Below, piece by piece: positions 47,655 through 57,344 of a stretch of DNA of 64,000 bases. This DNA is from Streptomyces sp. H27-H5 (GTDB lineage Bacteria > Actinomycetota > Actinomycetes > Streptomycetales > Streptomycetaceae). A program made the translations under genes and the position numbers. The DNA is taken from positions 61,483 through 125,482 of the forward strand of contig NZ_JAPNLK010000015.1 of NCBI RefSeq assembly GCF_026627505.1. The letters run 5' to 3'. Position 1 is the first letter of the stretch, and every line of letters starts with the position of its first letter. The notes beneath the pieces are model-generated. The model was not told the DNA's origin. It saw only the letters and a program-made list of their open reading frames with translations, and did no database searches.

Positions 47655-49363
47655 CCACGTCGGCGCCGACGGCGGAACAGGAGGCGCGGGTCGACCGGGC
47701 CCTGGCCGAACTCGTCCGGGGCGAGGCCGCCTGGGCGGCGTGCGACCTCCCGCGGCGCGGGCGGCTGCTGGATCAGGTGCGGGCCGCCACCGCCGCGCAG
47801 GCCGGAGCCTGGGTGCGCGCGGCCGCCGCGTACAAGCGCCTGCCCGACGGCAGCCCGCTGCTCGGCGAGGAGTGGATGTCCGGCCCGTACCCGGTGCTGA
47901 CCGGCACGGCCGCGCTCGGCGAGAGCGTGCGCGCGCTGACGCGGGGACGCAGCCCGGTCGACGGGTTCTCCCTCGCGACGGCGCCGGGCGGCCGGGTCGC
48001 CGTACGGGTGCTGCCGCACGGGACGTACGACCGGCTGCTGCTGAGCGGGTTCTCCGCCGAGGTGTGGATGCCCCCGGGGGTGACCGCCGCCCGGGTGCGC
48101 GAGGGGGCCGGCCTCGGCCTGCGCCGGCCCGAGCGGACGGCGGGGGTCGGCGTGGTCCTCGGCGCCGGCAACATCACCTCCATCCCGGTGCTGGACGTGC
48201 TGTACGAGCTGTACGCCCACAACCGGGTGGTCGCCCTCAAGCTCAACCCGATCACCGACGGCCTGTACGACGTGTTCAGCGCGGTGCTGGCCCCGCTGAT
48301 CGAGGTGGGGGCGGTACGGATCCTGACGGGCGGCGCCGACGTCGGGACCCGGCTCGTCCACCACCCGTCCGTCGCGCACGTGCACATGACCGGCAGCGCC
48401 GCCACGCACGACGCGATCGTCTTCGGCACCGGCCCCGAGGGCGCCGACCGCAAGAGGAACGGGACGCCACTGCTGACCAGGCCCGTCACCAGCGAACTCG
48501 GGGGCGTCTCGCCGACCCTCGTGCTCCCCGGCACCTGGTCCGACGCGGACCTGCGCTTCCAGGCCGAGCACGTGGCCACCCAACGGCTCCACAACGGCGG
48601 GTACAACTGCGTGGCGTCCCAGGTCGTGGTCATCGGCTCCGACTGGGCCCAGAAGGACCGCTTCCTCACCCACCTGCGCGCGGCGCTGGCCCAGGCCCCG
48701 ACGCGCCCCGCCTACTACCCGGGCAGCGACGATCGGGTGAAGCAGGCCCTGGACGCCTACCCGGACGCCCGGATCCTCGACGAACGGGTCCTCGTCGAAG
48801 GCGTCGACCCGAACGCCCCGGGACCGCTGCTGACCACCGAGTACTTCGCCCCCGTACTCGGTGTCGTCGAACTGCCCGGCAACGCGCGGGAGTTCCTGGA
48901 CACCGCCGTCCGCACCGCCAACGAGGACTTCGCCGGCACGCTCGGCGTGAACCTCATCGCGCACCCGGGCACCCTCGCCGAACTCGGCCCCGCGCTGGAC
49001 GAGGCGATCGCCGAACTGCGCTACGGCACGGTCGCGGTGAACGCCTGGACCGGTGTCGGCTACCTGACGGCGAACGCCTCGTGGGGCGCCTTCCCCGGGC
49101 ACACCGTGGACGACGTGCAGAGCGGCATCGGGGTCGTGCACAACGCGATCCTGCTCGACGGCCCCGAACGGAACGTCGTGCGCGGCCCGTTCCGTCCGGC
49201 CCCCCGCTCCCTGCTGCACGGGGAGCCCTCCCTGTCCCCGAAGCCCCCGTGGTTCGTCGACAACCGGACCGCCGCGCGCACCGGCCGGCTGCTCGCCGAC
49301 TTCGCCGCCGCGCCCCGCTGGTCGGCGCTGCCCGGAATCTTCGCCTCCGCGCTGCGCGGCTGA
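47651..49363 (+). CDS. Aldehyde dehydrogenase-superfamily protein
   Basis: 570 residues; ATGA overlap with the GMC gene. GVVLGAGNITSIPVLDVLYEL and VALKLNPIT form the NAD site, VTSELGGVSPTLVLPG carries the general-base Glu, and HNGGYNCVASQ the catalytic Cys. It is longer than usual ALDHs (about 490) because of an N-terminal extension and a C-terminal tail. Members of this branch often follow GMC oxidoreductases. Substrate not predictable. Confidence 0.88.
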   Translation: MTTSAPTAEQEARVDRALAELVRGEAAWAACDLPRRGRLLDQVRAATAAQAGAWVRAAAAYKRLPDGSPLLGEEWMSGPYPVLTGTAALGESVRALTRGRSPVDGFSLATAPGGRVAVRVLPHGTYDRLLLSGFSAEVWMPPGVTAARVREGAGLGLRRPERTAGVGVVLGAGNITSIPVLDVLYELYAHNRVVALKLNPITDGLYDVFSAVLAPLIEVGAVRILTGGADVGTRLVHHPSVAHVHMTGSAATHDAIVFGTGPEGADRKRNGTPLLTRPVTSELGGVSPTLVLPGTWSDADLRFQAEHVATQRLHNGGYNCVASQVVVIGSDWAQKDRFLTHLRAALAQAPTRPAYYPGSDDRVKQALDAYPDARILDERVLVEGVDPNAPGPLLTTEYFAPVLGVVELPGNAREFLDTAVRTANEDFAGTLGVNLIAHPGTLAELGPALDEAIAELRYGTVAVNAWTGVGYLTANASWGAFPGHTVDDVQSGIGVVHNAILLDGPERNVVRGPFRPAPRSLLHGEPSLSPKPPWFVDNRTAARTGRLLADFAAAPRWSALPGIFASALRG

Positions 49364-49408
49364 GCCGGGGCGCCCCGCGTCCGGGGAACGAACGCCAGGC
49401 CCGATCGA

Positions 49409-49438
49409 GGCCCGGACCACGAAGCCGTGGTCCGGGCC
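49409..49438. terminator. Strong hairpin after the aldehyde dehydrogenase
   Basis: GGCCCGGACCACG and CGTGGTCCGGGCC pair perfectly around AAGC, followed by GATTTCGTT. It lies 46 bp after the stop and is a confident terminator. Confidence 0.8.
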
Positions 49439-49811
49439 GATTTCGTTCGGCGACCGTGTCGTGCGCGTCACCGCCGCGAGGTCGCCCCGGACGCGGCGCG
49501 CCGCCTCCGGGGCGGCCTCGCCACCCGCGTTCGCCCGCGAGGAACGGCAGAAAACCGAAGGAATCAGGCCAATCTCTGACAACCGAAATGAACGGGACCC
49601 CGAGCATCAAGTCGGGCTCGAAAATTGGCCATTCTCATTCGTAGAGAATTCGTACGAGGATCCGGGTGACTTGTGGGTAGGTCTAGCAATTGAACACCCG
49701 CGCGATTTAGGGTTGCCCGGGCAATGCGGCAATGGGTCGATGTTTGGACAGGAGGAACGGGTCGTGTGATAAAGGGGCCGGTCCGGCCTTGAAGCTCAAC
49801 CGGGGGGAACG
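49439..49811. promoter_or_regulatory. Control region of the LuxR regulator
   Basis: A 373-bp gap, AT-richer than average from about 49600. TTGCCCGGGCAA at 49713-49724 is a perfect 12-bp palindrome about 90 bp before the start. No gene is convincing here. Confidence 0.45.
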
Positions 49812-51383
49812 ATGGACAGGTCGCAGGGCGGCGCGGAGCGGAAGGTGCAGAATTCATCGAATTCAGAATCCGCCGCCCCGACATCCATGAGCGATATTCT
49901 TTACCTCATCAATTCCTATTGCTCCGGATCATTGCCCATCGATATCCTCCGGACGCTCGACGACGCACGGATCGCATTCGTTCGGGGTGACATCGGCGAC
50001 GCGCTGGCCGCCGTCGACCGGACCCTCGACGAGTTGGACGGGTCGATGCCCGGGTACCGGGACGTGATCGCGCTCCGGCTGTTCATGGGGTCCGTGATCG
50101 GCGCGGACTCGAAGCGATGGATGGCCGAGACGGCCGGTGAGAGCGTTTCCGGGTCGGACGCGCTCACCGTGGCCGCCCTGTGCGTCGAATCGGACGAGCA
50201 CTGGCATTCCGGGAGCCTGCTCCAAGGGCTGTCCCTGAACCGGGCCGCGGTCGAGCATTCCCACGACGTGGCCCCGGTGTGGCGCGTCTACGCCTACCTG
50301 CTCTTCGCCAAGAAGCTCAGCGACATCCACATCTCCCTCCAGGCGCACCGTGTCGTGCGCGACCTGGACAACCTCATCGACACCACCGGACTCCACGTGC
50401 TCGGGTCCCTGCCCGAGGCCCTGCGCTCGGTCCTGCACCTCCAGGCCGGCCGGTTCGAGCAGGCGATCGAGTCGGCCTCGTCCGCCGTGCGCGTCAGCGA
50501 CGAACACCACTCGGCCGTCGGCGTGAAGCTCGCCCTCTCCGTCGCGGCGACCGCCCACCTGGCACGCGGCGACTGGGACCGGGCCGTGACATCCCTGGAG
50601 TCCTTCCACACGAAGGTCGACCACTATGCCCTGCCCGACTCCGTCGCGCGCGCCGCGTTCGCGGAAACGGCCCTGATCGCCGCGCAGGAGGGGCCGCACG
50701 CGGCCGCCGAGCAGATACGTGCCAAGTGGCACCTGCTCAACACCGGTTCGGCGAGCCTCATCGAGGACCCCGCGCGACCGGCGTGGCTGATCGCGGTCGC
50801 ACGGCGGGCCGGGGACACCGCCCTCGCCGAACGCTGCCTGCGGGCCATCGAACGGCTGGCGAACGACAACCGCGGGTTCACCCTGCTGGAGAGCGCCGCG
50901 CAGAGCGCCCGCGCCGCGGCGGCGGGCGAGAAGCCCGAACTGACCTCGCTCCTGGACTTCGGCGCGGACCGGCCGCCCGTCGTCGCGGCCCCCCACCATC
51001 CCTCACCGCAGCCGGCCCCCGACCCGGAGTCGCTCGGCGCGTCCCCGGCACGTACCCGGCGGCGGCTCGACCCCGAGTCGGCCGCCCGCCCGACCGCCGG
51101 CCGCGACGACCAACCCCGTACCGCCGAAGCGGTGGCGCGGGCCGGAGCCGCCGACCCCGCGCCCCCCGAGCCGAGGCCGATCGCCTCGCTGAGCCTGCGG
51201 GAGAGCGAGATCGCCCGGTTCGTCGGCCGCGGCATGACGAACCAGCAGGTCGCGAAGCAGCTCGACCTCTCCCCGCACACCGTGAACTTCCACCTGCGCA
51301 ACATCTTCCGCAAGCTCTCGATCTCGACACGCGTCAAACTCGGCCCGATCGTCGCGCAGTTCGACCGACCACCGGACTCCTGA
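49812..51383 (+). CDS. LuxR-family regulator with helical-repeat sensor region
   Basis: 523 residues. The N-terminal 380 are helical, TPR-like (GDIGDALAAVDRTLDELDG, AGRFEQAIESASSAVRVSDEH). A disordered Pro/Ala linker follows, and a LuxR helix-turn-helix ends the protein (LSLRESEIARFVGRGMTNQQVAKQLDLSPHTVNFHLRNIFRKL). There is no ATP-binding domain. It converges on the eleven-gene minus-strand operon and is its most likely regulator. GGGGGAA lies before the ATG. Confidence 0.9.
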   Translation: MDRSQGGAERKVQNSSNSESAAPTSMSDILYLINSYCSGSLPIDILRTLDDARIAFVRGDIGDALAAVDRTLDELDGSMPGYRDVIALRLFMGSVIGADSKRWMAETAGESVSGSDALTVAALCVESDEHWHSGSLLQGLSLNRAAVEHSHDVAPVWRVYAYLLFAKKLSDIHISLQAHRVVRDLDNLIDTTGLHVLGSLPEALRSVLHLQAGRFEQAIESASSAVRVSDEHHSAVGVKLALSVAATAHLARGDWDRAVTSLESFHTKVDHYALPDSVARAAFAETALIAAQEGPHAAAEQIRAKWHLLNTGSASLIEDPARPAWLIAVARRAGDTALAERCLRAIERLANDNRGFTLLESAAQSARAAAAGEKPELTSLLDFGADRPPVVAAPHHPSPQPAPDPESLGASPARTRRRLDPESAARPTAGRDDQPRTAEAVARAGAADPAPPEPRPIASLSLRESEIARFVGRGMTNQQVAKQLDLSPHTVNFHLRNIFRKLSISTRVKLGPIVAQFDRPPDS

Positions 51384-51476
51384 CCGGCGGACACCCGAAC
51401 AACCCGGGTGCCCGACGACAGGACCCGCGACCCCCGGACTCCCGACCCCCGGCGTCCCCCGATCGCCTGGGCGCCG

Positions 51477-53039
51477 TCAGTTCGGTTCGACGCCCGCCGA
51501 GACGTCCACCGCCCGGTTCAGGGCCCGCGCCGTCCCGGCCGGATCGAGCAGGTCGACGTCCTCCAGCTCGCGCAGCACGTCGTCCGGGCCGCCGACGGCC
51601 CGGAACTTCTCGCGGACGAGGGACCGATGGTCCCGGCGCGTCGCCGGGCCCGCCGAACCGATGAACGCCTCGCACTCCTCGGTCACGACGCTGCCGTCGA
51701 CCAGTTCGACGGCGACCCTGGCGCCGATGGCCATCGTCGCGTTCTCCAGCGTCTCCTCCGGAGCACCCAGCCCGGCCAGGATGCGAGGGACGTCCGCACC
51801 GCCCCACGTATGCAGTTCGGGCCAGTCCAGCGCGCGGTCGCCCGCCTGCCGCAGGGCCTCGCCGAGCGGGGACGTCGCCCGCACCATCCGTTCCGACAAC
51901 ACCATGTCGTGCTCGACCGTCACCTTGTCCGCCAGGGACCAGCGGGCCGCCTCGCCGATCGCCTCGGGGGTCAGGTCCCGCACCCCGAAGGTTCCGGTCG
52001 AGAGCAGCGTGGCGACGCCGTACCCGATGGACAGGGTCGCGGCGGACACGCTGGTGTCGGGGCCGTGCAGGTCCCGGGCGACCTTCCGTTCCATCTGCCA
52101 GGTGAGCAGCGAGCCGTGGACGAGGACACGCCGCACACGGGACGCGTCGACCGCGCCGAGCCGCCGGTGGAGGCGTTCGGCGCAGTCGAAGGCGGCGTGC
52201 AGGTAGGCGCTGCCCGGGAAACGCTTGTACGTGAGGGTGTCCGTGTGCCAGCGCCGCCCCAGCCCCTCGATCACCGCGTCCGGCAGGGGCACGGCCGACA
52301 GGTGCGCCAACAGCCCCTCGGGGTGTTCGAGGATCGCGTCGGGCCCGGCCAGCCCGTGGGCCGCCGCGTCACACGCGTCGAGCGCCAGGCGGATCGGCGC
52401 CGCCGCGCCGAGCGCCTTGACGTCGCTGGTGACGACCCCGTGGTGGAGGGGAACGGCCAGAATCCCGAACGCCATGCCCAGCCCCGCCGTCCACTCCCGC
52501 TCCGACGCGCGCCGGGCGTGGAGCCGGGCCGCCGCCGCGCTCGCCAGGTGGCAGTGCGTGTTCGTCTGGCCGCGGAAGAAGGGGCTGAGGATCGTGGCGG
52601 CCGAGACGCGCGCCGCGCACTCGTTCGCGACGACGATCGTGGTCAGCAGCGACCTCCCGTCGAGGCCGCCCCGTACCGCCTCCGCGATCGCGACGTTCAC
52701 CGCGCCGGCGGACACGTGCCCCGAGTAGGCCACCTCGTCGAAGTCGAGTGCCGTCGCCAGGGCCGCCAGGACGTAGGCGGACCGCCCGGCGTCGGGCTGG
52801 AGCGGGGCACCGAACGCGTCGACGATCCTCCCGCCGACCGGGTGCCCCAACGAACCGCGCACGGCCGCCAGGTTCGAGACGAGCTGACTGCGCGCCGCCG
52901 CCAGGGTGCGCTCCGGGATGTCCTCGTACCTCACCGTCCGGGCCCAGGCGGCCAGTCTGGTGGTCAGGCTCGCCCCCGGATCCTCGTCGGGCGCGGCCGG
53001 CGCGGCCGGCGCGGCCGTGACGGGCGTGGTCGACGTCAT
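51477..53039 (-). CDS. MmgE/PrpD-family protein
   Basis: 520 residues. The helical domain shows ALDFDEVAYSGHVSAGAVNVAIAEAVRGG, and TVEHDMVL, WHTDTLTYKRFPGSAYLHAAFD match the family (2-methylcitrate dehydratase, cis-aconitate decarboxylase). It is the last gene of the operon; its ATG overlaps the flavin reductase stop. The family removes water or CO2 from tricarboxylates or isomerises related acids. No methylcitrate-cycle partner is present, so a biosynthetic role is more likely. Confidence 0.9.
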   Translation of the reverse strand: MTSTTPVTAAPAAPAAPDEDPGASLTTRLAAWARTVRYEDIPERTLAAARSQLVSNLAAVRGSLGHPVGGRIVDAFGAPLQPDAGRSAYVLAALATALDFDEVAYSGHVSAGAVNVAIAEAVRGGLDGRSLLTTIVVANECAARVSAATILSPFFRGQTNTHCHLASAAAARLHARRASEREWTAGLGMAFGILAVPLHHGVVTSDVKALGAAAPIRLALDACDAAAHGLAGPDAILEHPEGLLAHLSAVPLPDAVIEGLGRRWHTDTLTYKRFPGSAYLHAAFDCAERLHRRLGAVDASRVRRVLVHGSLLTWQMERKVARDLHGPDTSVSAATLSIGYGVATLLSTGTFGVRDLTPEAIGEAARWSLADKVTVEHDMVLSERMVRATSPLGEALRQAGDRALDWPELHTWGGADVPRILAGLGAPEETLENATMAIGARVAVELVDGSVVTEECEAFIGSAGPATRRDHRSLVREKFRAVGGPDDVLRELEDVDLLDPAGTARALNRAVDVSAGVEPN

Positions 53040-53611
53040 GTGCGGGTACCCCCGTCGTACGGCGGCGCGCCCCCCGTGCCGCTCGTGGATCCGGCCCGTT
53101 CCTCCAGCGCGCGGTAGGCGCGCTCGTGCCACAACAGCGGTCGTCCGTCGCCGACGCGCACGGCGGTCAGCCGTCCGTACACGACGACGTGGTCGCCGAC
53201 CTCGTCGAGCGAGTACACGTCGCACCAGCCGATCGTCAGCGTCCCCGCGATCGACGGGGCGCCGCGTATCAGCCGCACCTCGTGGCCCAGGTCCTCGAAC
53301 CGCGAACTGTCGCTCGGCGGCCGGCTGAACCGGTCCGCCAGGTACGGCTGGTCCTCCGACAGCAGATGGACGGCGAACCGGCCGGCGTGCCGGATCGCGG
53401 CCACCGTGCGCGAACCCCCGGAGACGCAGCACAGCACGATGGGCGGCTCCATCGACACGCTCGTCAGGGTGCTCACGGTCGTCCCCGACCACCCGGAGTC
53501 GCCGCACGCGGTCACGACGGCGACGCCGGCCGTCAGCTTGCGGAAGTACGCGCGGCACGACGCGTCGCTCGGCGCCACCTCCGCCGTTCGCAGGGAACCG
53601 ACTCCCACCAC
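53036..53611 (-). CDS. Flavin reductase (FMN-binding split barrel)
   Basis: 191 residues from GTG; AAGGAGGG lies ahead. AYFRKLTAGVAVVTACGDSGWSGTTVSTLTSVSMEPPIVLCCV is the HpaC/ActVB-like flavin-binding part. It would reduce FMN or FAD with NAD(P)H for a two-component partner. The flavin monooxygenase in the same operon looks single-component, so its partner may be elsewhere, for instance the halogenase at 15411-16829. Confidence 0.9.
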   Translation of the reverse strand: MVGVGSLRTAEVAPSDASCRAYFRKLTAGVAVVTACGDSGWSGTTVSTLTSVSMEPPIVLCCVSGGSRTVAAIRHAGRFAVHLLSEDQPYLADRFSRPPSDSSRFEDLGHEVRLIRGAPSIAGTLTIGWCDVYSLDEVGDHVVVYGRLTAVRVGDGRPLLWHERAYRALEERAGSTSGTGGAPPYDGGTRT

Positions 53612-53614
53612 CGG

Positions 53615-54559
53615 TCAGCCCTCCTTGAACCACGGCGGCGCGTCCGCCGCCGTCAGCACGGTCAGCGCATCGGGCACGACGTGGATGTCGTAGGAGGGCG
53701 TGTTCCGCGGCATGACCTCGCCGTCGTGTTCGAACAGCACCGCCCGTCCGCCGGTGTCCGCGACGGTGATCCGCTCCCCGCGGCCCCACAGGATGCCGGG
53801 GACGTCGTACACGTCGCCGAGGACGGCGGCCTGCGCGAAGGCCGCCATGTCCACCGCCGAGGTCACCACCGTGACGTCGAGCAGCCCGTCGTCGACGATC
53901 GACGCCGGGACCAGGTTCAACAGCCCCCCGCGGTAACGGAATCCGCCGACGATCGTTTCGACGACGCCGCCCTCGTGGAGCACCTCCCCGTCGACGGTCA
54001 CCCGCCCCGGGTACGGCTCGTGGTCCTCCATCGCGGCCAGCGCGGCCGCCATCAACAGGTCCCGGCCCTTCTCCGGCCGGTTCCGCGCCGCCAGCAACGT
54101 CGCGGCGAACAGCCCGCTGCCGGAGCCGAGGACCACCACGTGGTCGTTCTGCTCGATCCGGGCCAGGTCGATCGTCCGCACGGCCGCCCCGCCGCGCAGC
54201 GCGAGCGCGGCCACCTTCTCCCACGGTTCGTCGTTCCACAGACCGCGGTACACCGAGTTCCCGGTGCCGCCCGGCGCGACCAGCAGCGGCGGGACCGTGC
54301 CGGCGCCCGCCTCACCGGCACGGAAGAGGCCGGTGGCCACCTCGCAGACCGTGCCGTCACCCCCCACGCTGACGATCAGGTCGGGCGGCTCCGCCGCGCC
54401 CGCCAGCTTGTACGCGATGTCGCGGGCGTCGCCCGGGCCGGTCGTCCGTACCGTGTGCACCTCGGCTGCCCCGACCGCCTCCAGGGCGGCCACCATCCCG
54501 TCCCCGTCGCCACCCGCCGCCGGATTGACCACCACGGCGACCCGCAGACCTCGTGTCAT
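53615..54559 (-). CDS. Diacylglycerol/lipid kinase-like protein
   Basis: 314 residues. VVNPAAGGDGDG, the catalytic SVGGDGTVCEVATGLF, and APGGTGNSVYRGL are the signature of the DagK/YegS/BmrU family. The C-terminal beta sandwich includes DGEVMPRNTPSYDIHVVPDAL. These kinases phosphorylate a lipid hydroxyl with ATP. Presence in the middle of an oxidative operon suggests a lipid-like intermediate. It is 3 bp from the flavin reductase gene. Confidence 0.9.
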   Translation of the reverse strand: MTRGLRVAVVVNPAAGGDGDGMVAALEAVGAAEVHTVRTTGPGDARDIAYKLAGAAEPPDLIVSVGGDGTVCEVATGLFRAGEAGAGTVPPLLVAPGGTGNSVYRGLWNDEPWEKVAALALRGGAAVRTIDLARIEQNDHVVVLGSGSGLFAATLLAARNRPEKGRDLLMAAALAAMEDHEPYPGRVTVDGEVLHEGGVVETIVGGFRYRGGLLNLVPASIVDDGLLDVTVVTSAVDMAAFAQAAVLGDVYDVPGILWGRGERITVADTGGRAVLFEHDGEVMPRNTPSYDIHVVPDALTVLTAADAPPWFKEG

Positions 54560-54615
54560 GCTCCCACCTCTCCTGATACTGCTTCTCGACACGCCGTTCC
54601 CGACCGGTGACGGCG

Positions 54616-55989
54616 CTACGGACGGAGCCTGCGCACGACGCTGACCCGCGCCCCCCGCTTGGGGATCATGGTGATGTGGTTCATGGCGCTGCCCTCGTCC
54701 CCGGGATCGACGGCCCGCAGTTCCACGGCCCGCAGCATCCCCGCCATCACCGTCTCGACCTCCACCTGGGCGAACATGGCGCCGATGCACCGGCGCACAC
54801 CGCCCCCGAACGGGATCCAGGCGTTCTGCGGCGGCGAGCCCTCCAGCCACCGCTCCGGGCGGAACCGCCTCGCGTCTGCGCCCCACAACCGGGGATCGCA
54901 CTGCACGGCCCCGACGGACGGCAGCACCGCGACGCCCGCCGGAAGGCGGTAACCCCCCAGCTCGATCGGCTCGGTGAGCCGCCGGGCCACGTTGTGGATC
55001 ACCGGCCGGACCCGCAGCGCCTCCTTGAAGACCGCGGTCCGGTACGCGTCCTTGGGATCGTCGAGCCCCTCGCGGACCCGCGCCAGGACGTCGGGGTGGC
55101 GCAGCAGCCGCTCGAAGAGCCAGGCGAGCGCGACCGCCGTCGTCTCGTGCCCCGCCACGAGCAGCGTCATCACCTCGTCGCGCACGACCTCGTCGTCGGG
55201 CTCGCTCTCCACCAGCATCGACAGGACGTCCGTGCGCCCGGGCCGCTCGGGGTCGCGCCTCCGCCGGGCGATCTCCGCGTAGATCAGCGCGTCGGCGCGT
55301 TCGAGGTTGCGCACGACGTTGCGCCACGGCCAGACCTTGCCGAGCTCGGGGCGGATCCACACCAGGATGTCCGACAGGCCGATGTCCGACACCCGGCGCA
55401 GGGCCGCGCTCAGCTCCGCCGCCCGCCGCAGGTCGTCGACGCCGAACACCACTCGGACCATGATCTCCAGGGTGAGCGCGTAGGCCCGGTCCAGGAACCG
55501 GACCGGCTCCCCGATCGGCCAACTGCGCGCCTCCTGCTCGGCCATCTCCCGCATCGTCGTCGTCAGCGCGGCGATGCGGTCGTGGTGGAACGGGGGCATC
55601 ATCCGCTTGCGCGCCGGCTTGTGGTCGGGGGCGTCCAGCGTCAGCAGCGAGTGGCGGCCGACGATCGGTACGAGGAGCGAGTTCCCCTCGCCCGCGTGGA
55701 AGACCTCCGGCGCGCCCCGGAACACCTCCTTGATGTGGTCGGGGTTGCGCAGGATGACGAACGGGCCGCCCGGCACCACCCGCAGGGTCACGATGTCCCC
55801 GTACCGGTCGTGCATCAGCGGCAGGTAGTGCTGGCGCCCCCGCCGGAACCTGATCGTCTGCCGCAGCACCGACTCCGACGGCCCCGGAGGCATCCGGTCC
55901 ATCGACTCGGTGATCGACACGTTGCTGATCGACGCCGACGTCATCAACCGCTCGTTGGCGCTCGCGTTGTCGCGCCCGACCCTGCTCAT
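54616..55989 (-). CDS. Cytochrome P450
   Basis: 457 residues from MSRVGRDNASANER. I-helix VAGHETTAVAL, K-helix KEALRVRP and heme loop PFGGGVRRCIGAMFA are canonical. Size and sequence style resemble the longer CYPs that act on lipids, terpenoids or fatty acids. The ATG overlaps the DAO-type oxidase stop by 4 bp. Confidence 0.94.
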   Translation of the reverse strand: MSRVGRDNASANERLMTSASISNVSITESMDRMPPGPSESVLRQTIRFRRGRQHYLPLMHDRYGDIVTLRVVPGGPFVILRNPDHIKEVFRGAPEVFHAGEGNSLLVPIVGRHSLLTLDAPDHKPARKRMMPPFHHDRIAALTTTMREMAEQEARSWPIGEPVRFLDRAYALTLEIMVRVVFGVDDLRRAAELSAALRRVSDIGLSDILVWIRPELGKVWPWRNVVRNLERADALIYAEIARRRRDPERPGRTDVLSMLVESEPDDEVVRDEVMTLLVAGHETTAVALAWLFERLLRHPDVLARVREGLDDPKDAYRTAVFKEALRVRPVIHNVARRLTEPIELGGYRLPAGVAVLPSVGAVQCDPRLWGADARRFRPERWLEGSPPQNAWIPFGGGVRRCIGAMFAQVEVETVMAGMLRAVELRAVDPGDEGSAMNHITMIPKRGARVSVVRRLRP

Positions 55990-57344
55990 GTGCTCTCCGT
56001 CCGTCGTGCGTGGCTGCTCCGCCCGGCCGGCGCGGCGCTCGGGCCGGGACCCGGCGCCGACGACCGTCCGGCCTCGGCGCCCAGATGGGCCAGGTAGCGG
56101 TCGAGCACCCGGTCCGCGAGGCGCCCCCGGGGCACCCACGGGCCCTTCGACCGCACCCACGGCAGGGCGAACGGCAGGTCGTCCCCGGCGCCCTCGACGA
56201 TCCGGCGCGCCAGTTGGGCGCCGTTGTACGCCGAGACCGCGAGCCCGTGCCCGTTGCACCCCCCGGCGTGGAGCAGGCCCGGATCGTCGCGATGCCGGCC
56301 CACGATCGGGAGCCCGTCGCGCGTCATGGCGATCGGACCCGCCCAGGAGGACTCGATCTCCACGTCGGCGAGCGTCGGGGACAGGGACCGTACGGCCGCC
56401 CGCAGCCGGCCCGGCGCGGGCGCCACGGAACCGAAGGGCCCCCGCCGCACCGCACCGCCGCCGACCACCAGTCGCCCGTCGAGCGTGAGGCGGAAGTACG
56501 GCGACAGCTCCCCGTGCTCGATCAGGGGCTCGGTGTGCAACCCGTCCAACGCGGAGAGGGCCTCCGGCGGGAGCTTGCGCGTCACCCCGGCCTGCACCCG
56601 CAGCCCCACCACCCCCGCCGGCGCGCCGGGCGCCGCGCCGTACGCGTTGACCGCCGTCACGACGTGATCGGCGACGATCTCGCCGTCGTCGGTGGCGAGC
56701 GTGGTCAGCAGCCCCCGCCGCACGGCGCGCACCGGACTGCGTTCGAAGACCGTCAGGCCGCGCTGCTCACCGATCCGGGCGAGCTGCCCCGTCAGCGCGG
56801 CCGGATCCAGCGTCGCGGCCTCGCCGTAGCGCAGTCCGCCGAGATGGCGGGCCGCGACGGCCGGCAGCTCGTCCCGCTCTACCAGCGCGACGGGCAGCCC
56901 CAGCGCCCCGGCGGCATCGGCCTCCCGCCACTGCTCCTCGGCGGCCTTCTCGTCGCGGGCGACGACGAGTTGGCTCCCCGGGGTCAGATCGCACGCGATC
57001 TCGTGGCGCCGCACCAGGTCCAGGACGTGCCGGACCGCCGCGATCGACCACAGGTGCGCGGCGCGCGCCACGTCGTCGCCGTACCGCCGGCGGGCCACCC
57101 TCAGCGGCGGCCCCACCCGGGGGCCGAGCAGCCCGGTGCCCCGCCCGCTCGCCCCGGCCGCCACGTGGTCGGCCTCCACCACCACGACCCGCAGGTCGGG
57201 GTCGAGTTCGAGCAGTTCGACCGCGGTGGACAGCCCGGTCAGCCCCGCGCCGACGACGGCGACGTCGCAGCGCCGGCGGCCGTGCAGGCGGGGGCGCGGG
57301 GCCGTGTCCTCGCCGCTCGCCCAGGGGGTCCCGGAGCCGTTCAC
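55986..57344 (-). CDS. DAO-type FAD oxidoreductase
   Basis: 452 residues from GTG. VAVVGAGLTGLSTAVELLE binds FAD; GAAPGAPAGVVGLRVQAGVT and WAGPIAMTRDGLPIVGRHRDDPGLLHAGGCNGHGL match glycine oxidase/gamma-glutamylputrescine oxidase-like proteins. The family oxidises amines or amino acids. With an aminotransferase in the same operon, it could act on an amine intermediate. GTGA overlap with the next gene upstream. Confidence 0.9.
   Translation of the reverse strand: MNGSGTPWASGEDTAPRPRLHGRRRCDVAVVGAGLTGLSTAVELLELDPDLRVVVVEADHVAAGASGRGTGLLGPRVGPPLRVARRRYGDDVARAAHLWSIAAVRHVLDLVRRHEIACDLTPGSQLVVARDEKAAEEQWREADAAGALGLPVALVERDELPAVAARHLGGLRYGEAATLDPAALTGQLARIGEQRGLTVFERSPVRAVRRGLLTTLATDDGEIVADHVVTAVNAYGAAPGAPAGVVGLRVQAGVTRKLPPEALSALDGLHTEPLIEHGELSPYFRLTLDGRLVVGGGAVRRGPFGSVAPAPGRLRAAVRSLSPTLADVEIESSWAGPIAMTRDGLPIVGRHRDDPGLLHAGGCNGHGLAVSAYNGAQLARRIVEGAGDDLPFALPWVRSKGPWVPRGRLADRVLDRYLAHLGAEAGRSSAPGPGPSAAPAGRSSHARRTEST

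Noticed and set aside
51477..53039. Methylcitrate-cycle operon based on the PrpD-like gene
   Set aside because: No methylcitrate synthase or lyase nearby; neighbours are oxidative tailoring genes.
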